From: an uncultured Granulosicoccaceae bacterium
GTDB taxonomy: Bacteria > Pseudomonadota > Gammaproteobacteria > Granulosicoccales > Granulosicoccaceae
NCBI GenBank assembly: GCA_937981955.1
Contig: CALJNA010000005.1
Coordinates: forward strand, 1-60,429
Direction: 5' to 3'
DNA length: 60,429 nt
The notes under the pieces were generated by a model that ran no database searches, was not told where the DNA came from, and saw only the letters and a program-made list of their open reading frames with translations. The translations under genes were made by a program, and so were the position numbers. Shown here in pieces: positions 54,225 through 60,429 of the stretch. Positions within the stretch are counted from its first letter, which is position 1, and each line of letters starts with the position of its first letter.

Positions 54225-55166
54225 TTAATCCATCAAGTTCTTGCCGACCATACGCAGCAAAAAGATGGCGACAATGTTTGCAAGAATGACAGCAAATATA
54301 CCAGCTGCACTGGCAGCTCCAATATTGTTCGACGTAAATTCGCCGATAAGGTAGGGCAGGTTTTTATTACCGTTACCTCGACTGGTAATTTCGATCTCGG
54401 CGTAAAGCGACAGATGGAAAATAGACTGAATCATGACAACGATCGCAATGGGGCGAGCAAGATGTGGCACGGTTAAATTGCGAAACCGAGACCATGCGTT
54501 CGCACCATCGAGAATGGCAGCTTCTTTTTGAGATTCGTCTTCAGACTGTAAAGAGGTCATGAAAATGAGTACAGCGAATGGCGTCCATTGCCAGGTAACC
54601 ATCATGATGACTGCGTAGGCAGACGTTTGAGTCGCACGAAAAGATATCGGTTCAAGCTCGGGCCACATCGAGAAAAAGGCACCCAGGACCGGGAAATCCC
54701 GAAGGTTTCGAACCATCTCATTGATTCCTTCTATGGCGAGTCCGTTCAAGCCAAGGACAGGGTCCAGAATCATGTTAATCCACAGTACGGCGTTAACTGC
54801 AGGCATAACGAAAAATGGGGAAATCAGCAATACGCGTACGATGCCCCGGCCAGGAAACGACCGGTTGACAAGTACGGCTAAGGCCAAACCTAAAATAACG
54901 GTGAGTATCAGAATACTGCAAACTATAAAAAGGCTGTTTTGTACCGCAAACCAAAAGTCTTTGGAATCGAATAGAACGTATTCATAGTTACCAAAGCCAC
55001 GCCAGTTGCTGATACTGGGTGTTGTCCACTCTGGTCGTCGCAAGCTATTTAGTACATAGCGTATAAACGAAAAGTAGAGCGTCATTCCAAGCGGGATAAG
55101 CATCCAGATAAGCAATAGCAAAACCGCTGGTGTTTGTAGCAGGCGAGGGACCGTTCTTTTAGACAT
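54225..55166 (-). CDS. Polyol ABC transporter permease (MalF type)
   Basis: This is a 313-residue permease with six helices and the EAA-type loop KEAAILDGANAWSRFRNLTVPHLA. It is the first permease after the binding protein, 228 bases downstream of its stop. That gap holds a hairpin that may lower transcription of the distal genes. The fit with the SmoF-like family and the mannitol dehydrogenase downstream supports polyol uptake. Confidence 0.92.
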   Translation of the reverse strand: MSKRTVPRLLQTPAVLLLLIWMLIPLGMTLYFSFIRYVLNSLRRPEWTTPSISNWRGFGNYEYVLFDSKDFWFAVQNSLFIVCSILILTVILGLALAVLVNRSFPGRGIVRVLLISPFFVMPAVNAVLWINMILDPVLGLNGLAIEGINEMVRNLRDFPVLGAFFSMWPELEPISFRATQTSAYAVIMMVTWQWTPFAVLIFMTSLQSEDESQKEAAILDGANAWSRFRNLTVPHLARPIAIVVMIQSIFHLSLYAEIEITSRGNGNKNLPYLIGEFTSNNIGAASAAGIFAVILANIVAIFLLRMVGKNLMD

Positions 55167-55332
55167 ATTATTTGGTACTACAACTCTGGGTTGGTCCGAT
55201 TATTCGGAACTACAATGTCTGGTTTTCAGTATCTGCAATGTGTTCAGATGCTTGAAGAAGTTCGAAGCGGTGTCGTACCGCGTAGTGAACAGAATCTGTT
55301 CGTGTTTTGCACTCCAGGATTCTGATTCCGAA

Positions 55333-55355
55333 GGACTCGGTTAAACACCGAGCCC
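55333..55355 (-). terminator. Intercistronic hairpin after the binding-protein gene
   Basis: On the minus strand a 9-bp stem (GGGCTCGGT with ACCGAGTCC, one G-U pair, 5-base loop) lies 40 bases after the stop of the binding-protein gene, with no long T-run. Such hairpins in ABC operons usually stabilise or partly terminate the transcript, so that the binding protein is made in excess of the membrane parts. Confidence 0.6.
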
Positions 55356-55394
55356 TCCGGTTAAAACTCTGATTAAACTAAATCTTAATCAGTT

Positions 55395-56678
55395 TTAGTA
55401 GTAGCCTGCTTCTTTCATGATTGCATCGGCTGCTTCTTGAGAAGCGGCAAGTGCTTCTTCAACAGACTTAGCACCAGAAAGGGCAGCTGCCATTTCTTGA
55501 GCAACAGCACCACCAACTTCTGGGAACTCAGGAATTGCAGCGAACTGAACACCAACGTAAGGCTTCAGATCAGTTGCTTCAGGAGCAGCTGATTCAATCG
55601 CAGCCATTTCAGCAGCAGCAAATGGAGCAGCGGCCTGGAACTCAGGATAAGCGTAAGTTGATGCACGTGTACCTGTAGGTACTGAACCCCAACCGAAATC
55701 CGGATGATCTGCAACAGCCTTGATGTAGTCTTTAGAAGTAGCCCACTCGATGAACTTCATGGATTCTTCAGCGTTTGGTGAACCAGCAGGTACAGCCATT
55801 GCCCAAGCCCACAGCCAGTTTGCACCAACAGGGTTACCAGCATTTGGAGACTGTGCGTAAGCTACGCCATCAACTTCAAGGAAAGATGCTGCGATAGTGG
55901 CGTCAATCCACATGCCACACTTGCCTTCGTTGTACAGTGCCAGAATTTCGTTAAAAGAGTTACCTTCAGAACCTGGAGGTCCGTAGTTGCCAAGAAGATC
56001 AACGTAGAAGTTGATTGCATCTTTCCACTCTTGTGAGTCAAGTGCAGGCTTCATGTCTTTATCGAACCAGGCTCCGCCGAAAGAGTTAACTACAGTAGTG
56101 ATGAAAGCCATGTTGTCACCCCAACCTGGCTTACCGCGCAAACATGCACCGTATACACCGTTGTCAGGATCGTGGATAGCAGCAGCAGCGGCTTTGATGT
56201 TGTCCCATGAATCGTTGTCTTTGACCGATACACCAGCAGCGTCCATCAGGTCTTTACGGTACATAACCATAGAAGACTCACCGTAGAATGGTGCAGCATA
56301 GAGTTGACCTTCGTGAGACAGACCATTACGCATTGCTGGAAGCATGTCGGCCAGATCGTAGTCATCACCAAAGTTCAATGGCTCAATCCAACCTGCAGCG
56401 CCCCAGATAGGTGCTTCCTGCATACCGATGTTGATGATGTCGTACTGTCCACCACCTGTTGCAGTATCAGAAGTTACCTGCTCACGCAGAACGCCTTCTT
56501 CCAGAGATACCCAGTTCAAGGTAACTCCAGTTTCCGCAGCGTAAGCGCCGGCGACCTTTTGCATGTTGATCATATGACCGTTATTCACGATCGCAATTGT
56601 CAGCTCTTGAGCAGACGCTGTGGTCGCAGCAGCGACACCCAGTGTCAGCGCAATCGCTGTTTTACATACTAATTTCAT
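55395..56678 (-). CDS. Polyol-binding periplasmic protein (SmoE type)
   Basis: This 427-residue exported solute-binding protein of the family-1 type has a signal peptide (CKTAIALTLGVAAATTASA). Family blocks include YDIINIGMQEAPIWGAAGWIEPL, GESSMVMYRKDLMDAAG and NPVGANWLWAWAMAVP. The ATG at 56678 follows TTGGAG; the frame extends to 56840 without coding sense. It is first in the operon (permeases, AraC, mannitol dehydrogenase, ATPase follow). The resemblance to the Rhodobacter sorbitol/mannitol binding protein is by operon layout and family. Confidence 0.92.
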   Translation of the reverse strand: MKLVCKTAIALTLGVAAATTASAQELTIAIVNNGHMINMQKVAGAYAAETGVTLNWVSLEEGVLREQVTSDTATGGGQYDIINIGMQEAPIWGAAGWIEPLNFGDDYDLADMLPAMRNGLSHEGQLYAAPFYGESSMVMYRKDLMDAAGVSVKDNDSWDNIKAAAAAIHDPDNGVYGACLRGKPGWGDNMAFITTVVNSFGGAWFDKDMKPALDSQEWKDAINFYVDLLGNYGPPGSEGNSFNEILALYNEGKCGMWIDATIAASFLEVDGVAYAQSPNAGNPVGANWLWAWAMAVPAGSPNAEESMKFIEWATSKDYIKAVADHPDFGWGSVPTGTRASTYAYPEFQAAAPFAAAEMAAIESAAPEATDLKPYVGVQFAAIPEFPEVGGAVAQEMAAALSGAKSVEEALAASQEAADAIMKEAGYY

Positions 56679-57096
56679 ATTTTCTCCAAGAAACCAATGA
56701 TTTGTTGTTGGCTGGCACGCTAATGTGTGGGAATTCATACATTCCAGCAAATACGATTCTAACAAACTCACATACATATTAATCAATATAATGAGGATGT
56801 GATCGGTATTTGTGTGAATTATACGTGTAATGCAGCCCAACTCGGTGGCTTTTGTGCGCTGGGCTATAGAACGCCTTGGTTTTGACCTTTCGTTGTTACG
56901 AGATTTGCTCCGGTAAATACAGAATTTGATCAGGGTGTTCCAGTCGTTTAGTCTGACATGTTTGGTCTGCTTTCATTGAGTATCAATGTGTTACTCGACA
57001 ACGAATAATTGAGTGTTGTTTCTGCAAAGTGAAGGCTATGAGTATCGAATCGATGAAAGGGCAAAACCGTCCATTCACACTAATCGGGGATCGACT
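56679..57096. other. 418-bp divergent gap upstream of the polyol operon
   Basis: The gap lies between the polyol operon and the divergent SDR. It should contain both promoters. GGAAT...ATTCC (56730-56745) is a short inverted repeat 52-67 bp before the binding-protein start and could be an operator. No confident promoter pair was identified. Confidence 0.3.
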
Positions 57097-57843
57097 TTGA
57101 GGTTAAACAATAAAGTAGCAATTGTAACCGGGGGCGCTTCTGGTTTTGGTGCCGGGATTGTACGCAAATTCTGCGCAGAAGGCGCGTCAGTGGTTATCGC
57201 TGATCTCAATGAACAAGCGGCGAGAGCATTAGCGGACGAACTGGGTGGTAAAACACTTGCCGTATCGTGCGATGTCAGCAGACCAGACGATGTCAGCGCT
57301 TTGATAGAAAAGGCGACAAATGAGTTCGAAACGGTCGATATCCTGATCAACAACGCCGGGACTACTCATTTACCCATGCCAATGGAAGACGTGAGCGAGG
57401 AAGATTTCGACAAGGTATTTTCAGTGAATACAAAATCGGTTTACTTAACGGCGAAATTTGTCGTGCCGCTTATGAAGCGCCGTGGGAAAGGCGCTATTTT
57501 AAATGTGGCCTCCACTGGGGCTGTCAGTCCACGACCAAATTTAACCTGGTATAACGCATCCAAAGGCTGGATGGTTACTGCAACTCGTGGCATGGCAATA
57601 GAGTTGGCAAGTCATGGAATTCGTGTGAATGCAATAAACCCTGTGGCTGGCGAAACTCCGTTACTTAAATCGTTTATGGGTGAAGATACCCCGGAAGTGC
57701 GGGCAAAATTTTTATCCACGATACCGATCGGAAGGTTTTCTACACCAGAAGACATGGGGAATGCAGCTTGTTATTTATGCTCCGATGAGGCAAGCATGGT
57801 CACTGGTGTTTGCATGGAAGTCGATGGTGGGCGTACGATCTGA
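57097..57843 (+). CDS. Short-chain dehydrogenase/reductase divergent from the polyol operon
   Basis: This is a classical SDR with TGGASGFGAG, LINNAG, the active-site Tyr/Lys in WYNASKG and the Asp at the end of strand 2 (VIADLNE), suggesting NAD use. From the TTG at 57097 it is 248 residues (MRLNNKVAIVTG), the usual length, with GGGGA upstream; the frame is open to a GTG at 57013, which would add a non-family N terminus. Its position suggests a polyol or sugar substrate, as for sorbitol dehydrogenase SmoS, but the sequence does not prove it. Confidence 0.85.
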   Translation: MRLNNKVAIVTGGASGFGAGIVRKFCAEGASVVIADLNEQAARALADELGGKTLAVSCDVSRPDDVSALIEKATNEFETVDILINNAGTTHLPMPMEDVSEEDFDKVFSVNTKSVYLTAKFVVPLMKRRGKGAILNVASTGAVSPRPNLTWYNASKGWMVTATRGMAIELASHGIRVNAINPVAGETPLLKSFMGEDTPEVRAKFLSTIPIGRFSTPEDMGNAACYLCSDEASMVTGVCMEVDGGRTI

Positions 57844-57983
57844 TTTTTAATTCAACCCTCTTCAACAACGTAAACACCCGACTCTGAAAATGATTCGTTT
57901 AATGGAGCCGTTGAGCCTGAATGTCAGGAAGATGTAATGACACCCGATGTAGATCGGTAGCGCAAGCACGCAGGAGGTGTCTG

Positions 57984-58028
57984 ATGCGGTGGCTAATGCA
58001 TTTAAATAGTGCAATTACTAATGGATAG
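57984..58028 (+). CDS. Possible 14-residue leader peptide
   Basis: A consensus AGGAGGT (57972-57978) precedes an ATG by five bases, and the frame reads 14 residues (MRWLMHLNSAITNG) to a TAG. It is upstream of the intradiol-like gene. A ribosome-binding site this strong in a gap is notable, but so short an ORF may be chance. Confidence 0.2.
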   Translation: MRWLMHLNSAITNG

Positions 58029-58145
58029 GATGCTGGTTTTGTAAGTACACATTTGGGCTAGCATCAACCGGCTCTAAATTGCAAATTTACGGTAAAAACG
58101 ATAGAGTCATTAGGGTCAATTCTGGCATTTCTCGGGTGGTTTGTG

Positions 58146-58667
58146 ATGACTAAAATCTCATGGTCGAAGCTTAATTTAACCGTACTCTTCTTTATCAGTT
58201 TGGCACTATCAGCTGCTGCTGTTGCACAAGAAAAAACTGAATCACAAGATGATAAATCGCAACCGAAAATGCTTGAACTCTGGACTCCGGGTGATAGCGG
58301 CCAGCGGATGCGTATACGAGGCCGGGTGACTGGTCCTGATGGAAGCCCGATTCCCAATGTGAATATTCGATTTCGACACGCAGATAGTGAGGGGCTGGAT
58401 AGAAGCTACCATCAGGGTGAACTGCAAACGAACAATCGAGGCGTCTACCAATTTGGTTCGGTTATTCCCGGTAACAATCATCGGTTAAGTCATGTGCACG
58501 TCTATATCAATCATCCAGCATTTCGGTACGTTGAAACCGAATTTTATTTCAAAGATGATCCGAAGGTAAATCCGGATGACCCTAACGCTATTTTTCTGGA
58601 AGAAGGAAACGCCGATGGCGAAAAAATGATGTATGGGCGATGGGACGTTACACTCACTCCAAAATAA
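58146..58667 (+). CDS. Exported intradiol-dioxygenase-like protein
   Basis: This is a 173-residue protein with a signal peptide (LFFISLALSAAAVA). The mature part resembles the C-terminal fold of intradiol ring-cleavage dioxygenases: IRGRVTGPDGSPIPNVNIRF, LQTNNRGVYQFGSVIPG, the two-His segment SHVHVYIN, and ETEFYFKDDP. The first Tyr ligand may be in RSYHQ, but the second, expected after PG, is missing (PGNNHRLSHVHV), so catechol cleavage is doubtful. The start is ATG 58146; a GTG lies one codon before. It is 48 bases upstream of the second DUF4159 gene. Confidence 0.68.
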   Translation: MTKISWSKLNLTVLFFISLALSAAAVAQEKTESQDDKSQPKMLELWTPGDSGQRMRIRGRVTGPDGSPIPNVNIRFRHADSEGLDRSYHQGELQTNNRGVYQFGSVIPGNNHRLSHVHVYINHPAFRYVETEFYFKDDPKVNPDDPNAIFLEEGNADGEKMMYGRWDVTLTPK

Positions 58668-58715
58668 ATCAGATATAGAGTACATACGCAATAGCACTTA
58701 ATAGAAAGCGCTTAC

Positions 58716-59468
58716 ATGTTGCTCAATAGTGTTCGATGTATTTTTCTCTGTGTGTTAATTCACCCTAATGTTCTTTATGCACAAGAACCATTGCGGCATG
58801 AGTTTCAATTCACGCGTGGTATGTATAGCGATGACTTTAGCCTCGGTGATGAGTCTGGGGGTAGTTGGTCTATAGACTACCCAAAAGCCGATCGACTATT
58901 TCTTCATGCGTTGGGCCGTTTAAGTTCCGTGAACGCATCGGCCGACGAATACGCCGTAAAACTTGATGATCCAAAGCTTCTGGACCTGCCTTTTATTTAC
59001 GCTTTGGAGGTCGGCGAAATGCAACTTGAGGCTGCGGAAGTCGACGCACTGCGGGAGTATTTGTTAGCGGGAGGTTTTTTGTTAATCGATGATTTTTGGG
59101 GTAGCTGGGCCTGGGGTAATCTTGTTGAGCAGATGCAGCAGGTATTTCCTGATCGAGAAATTGTTGATATTCCGGTAACGCATCAAATATTCAATCTTGT
59201 GTATGAAATAGACGAGATTAAACAAGTACCCAATTTTCACAACGGCATTGCTTATCACCGGCAGGGTATAACCCATGAAGATGACGGCAAGGTTCCTCAC
59301 GTTCGCGGTATATTTGATGACGAGGGTCGATTGATAGTTCTGGTTAACTGGAATTCAGATCTTGGGGACGCGTGGGAATGGGCAGATCATCCTGAATATC
59401 CGTCTCATTTCTCCGACTACGCGGTTAAGTTGGGTATTAATACTGTGATGTATGCATTAACTCATTAA
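58716..59468 (+). CDS. DUF4159 domain protein (second copy), exported
   Basis: This 250-residue protein has a signal peptide (CIFLCVLIHPNVLYA) and the DUF4159 blocks WSIDYPKADRLF, LAGGFLLIDDFWGSWAWGN, GIFDDEGRLIVLVNWNSDLGDAWEWADHPEYP (read as separate motifs) and the end LGINTVMYALTH. It is a paralogue of the gene at 25446-26255, to which it aligns throughout. It follows the intradiol-like gene by 48 bases, suggesting cotranscription. Confidence 0.82.
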   Translation: MLLNSVRCIFLCVLIHPNVLYAQEPLRHEFQFTRGMYSDDFSLGDESGGSWSIDYPKADRLFLHALGRLSSVNASADEYAVKLDDPKLLDLPFIYALEVGEMQLEAAEVDALREYLLAGGFLLIDDFWGSWAWGNLVEQMQQVFPDREIVDIPVTHQIFNLVYEIDEIKQVPNFHNGIAYHRQGITHEDDGKVPHVRGIFDDEGRLIVLVNWNSDLGDAWEWADHPEYPSHFSDYAVKLGINTVMYALTH

Positions 59469-59516
59469 TCCGGTGCTAACAATAAGCCAGTACTCCGAAA
59501 CAATATATAGCGAAGT

Positions 59517-59720
59517 ATGAAACAAACTACCAAATTGATTTGTATCGTTTTTCTGAGTATGACATTGCTAGTAGCTTTCTTGATGATGTTGCTGTCGGTG
59601 TGTGAGAATGACTGTTCGAATACAGGCTTCCCGCTTTTTCTGAAACTCGGAACCAGTGCGCTTGCCGTTGCGACCACTTTTAGTGTGCACAAACTGTTTG
59701 TCGCATTGCGCGATAAATAG
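59517..59720 (+). CDS. Small two-helix membrane protein
   Basis: This 67-residue protein has two hydrophobic helices (about 8-27 and 42-58) joined by a loop with two Cys (CENDCSN). GCGAAG lies 2-7 bases before the ATG. It is 48 bases after the second DUF4159 gene and could be part of that transcript. No family recognised. Confidence 0.5.
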   Translation: MKQTTKLICIVFLSMTLLVAFLMMLLSVCENDCSNTGFPLFLKLGTSALAVATTFSVHKLFVALRDK

Positions 59721-59775
59721 AGCTCTTGAAAATCGACTTGTTCTGGCCTCTCGTGTGCGTATGTACAGAATTAAA

Positions 59776-60429
59776 CTAGAGTGATTCGTACCTCAGGCGT
59801 TCATAGAATACCTTATGATGTTCAAGGTATGCTTGAAGGTGAGGCGCCTCATTGGCCGCCACTTCAAACCGGTCTGCTTCTTTTTTCGCATCGTCCACGG
59901 TCCATGGCTGTATAGAAGTAGATTGCATGGACTTTTGATGCCATCCTTCCACTTGCTTCCAGTCCTCGGGTGGCTTCTTGTCCCATTCAAATGCGGATTC
60001 TTTGCTCTGAAGGCCTATTTTATTCCACCAGTTGGTGATAGCTGTGTGAGGGTCTTTACGGATGCTTTCTGCCTGTATTACAACTGGTTTGATGCCTGAT
60101 TTAACAAGGTGACTGTATACGCGCCACTGTGCTTCTATACCAATCTCTGGCAGAGTGACCTCTCTATCAAGTTTGTAGTAGGAAGTTATTGCAGCTTTCG
60201 GGTTTCTTATCAAGAAACAATGCTCGATAGATGTTCTCAAGCTGGAATCTGTAACAATATCTGAAGCAATGTAGTAAGCCATGTCTTTAAAGAAAACCGG
60301 TGATGTCTTTGCTTTTTCAAAGATCATGTCACGCACACCATGGTAGGTAACCGGATGATCAGAATTCGGCTCAAAGTGTGGCATGTTGCGGTGTTTTTGG
60401 TTCAGATAGTAGTGGTACATGAACGGTTC
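59776..60429 (-). CDS. Sulfotransferase-family protein, N terminus outside the window
   Basis: The frame runs to the window edge and is still open, so this is the C-terminal ~218 residues of a larger protein. The PAPS-binding 3'-phosphate segment HCFLIRNPKAAITSYYKL is clear, with FKDMAYYIA before it and a C-terminal EVAANEAP... helix. The P-loop-like 5'-phosphosulfate motif would lie upstream of the window. The internal ATG at 60420 is not the true start. The substrate is unknown. It ends 56 bases from the convergent membrane-protein gene. Confidence 0.8.
   Translation of the reverse strand, partial: EPFMYHYYLNQKHRNMPHFEPNSDHPVTYHGVRDMIFEKAKTSPVFFKDMAYYIASDIVTDSSLRTSIEHCFLIRNPKAAITSYYKLDREVTLPEIGIEAQWRVYSHLVKSGIKPVVIQAESIRKDPHTAITNWWNKIGLQSKESAFEWDKKPPEDWKQVEGWHQKSMQSTSIQPWTVDDAKKEADRFEVAANEAPHLQAYLEHHKVFYERLRYESL

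Noticed and set aside
1-60429. Genomic island or prophage
   Set aside because: No integrase, transposase, tRNA edge or phage gene was seen, and base composition looks even by eye.

Overview
The window looks like a chromosomal stretch of a heterotrophic marine proteobacterium, most probably a gammaproteobacterium. The reasons are gene content rather than any single marker: a trimethylamine monooxygenase, a DMSP-lyase-type cupin, a long-form isocitrate lyase of the Pseudomonas type, a sortase with its marine-proteobacterial target protein, a mannitol/sorbitol ABC operon and homoprotocatechuate meta-cleavage. This profile fits an organism that lives on algal exudates (methylamines, DMSP, mannitol, aromatics). 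I saw no rRNA, tRNA, CRISPR array, transposase or phage gene.

Layout. 1-4.5 kb: tail of an upstream gene, a one-helix small protein, Tmm, an RluA-type pseudouridine synthase and isocitrate lyase. Isocitrate lyase is divergent from a RamB/ScfR-type regulator (4.6-6.1 kb), and two inverted repeats lie between them. 6.4-9.4 kb: a PAS-PAS-GGDEF-EAL protein and a DUF2786 protein. 9.4-13.7 kb: two divergent units, one with a DUF1028 protein and the DMSP-lyase-type cupin, the other with RidA, an unrecognised 562-residue protein and a DUF3726 protein. 13.8-20.4 kb: a six-gene minus-strand operon for homoprotocatechuate degradation (hpaE, hpaD, gabD-like, hpaG-like, hpaH, SDR), with a strong promoter overlapped by an inverted repeat. 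20.6-33 kb: mostly single genes: exported MsrA, HDAC-family deacetylase, TTC38-like TPR protein, TraB/GumN protein, DUF4159 protein, thiolase, flavin reductase, GNAT, a P450 followed upstream by a DUF4091 lipoprotein, and an NnrU-like membrane protein. Two gene remnants lie here, one of them the 5' end of a Rieske oxygenase.

33-44 kb: a response regulator that lacks its phospho-acceptor, a GST, a putative aldolase paired with a PfkB kinase, a eukaryote-like UMP/CMP kinase carrying an extra N-terminal domain, a two-domain GFA protein, urate hydroxylase PuuD with a cytochrome c tail, a tandem thioredoxin protein, and a P450/Old Yellow Enzyme pair. 44-48 kb: sortase plus target, then a methyltransferase/rhodanese pair. 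48-58 kb: a LacI-type regulator, an orphan winged-helix-like domain protein, and the polyol operon (binding protein, two permeases, AraC regulator, mannitol dehydrogenase, ATPase), with an SDR divergent from it. 58-60 kb: an exported intradiol-dioxygenase-like protein, a second DUF4159 protein, a small membrane protein and a sulfotransferase cut by the window edge.

The items I consider most worth a second look are the UMP/CMP kinase fusion, the DUF1028/cupin/RidA/unknown/DUF3726 neighbourhood, the aldolase-PfkB pair, the Rieske remnant and the four 17-bp tandem repeats at the end of the polyol operon. All functional calls come from motif recognition by eye; no database search was run.
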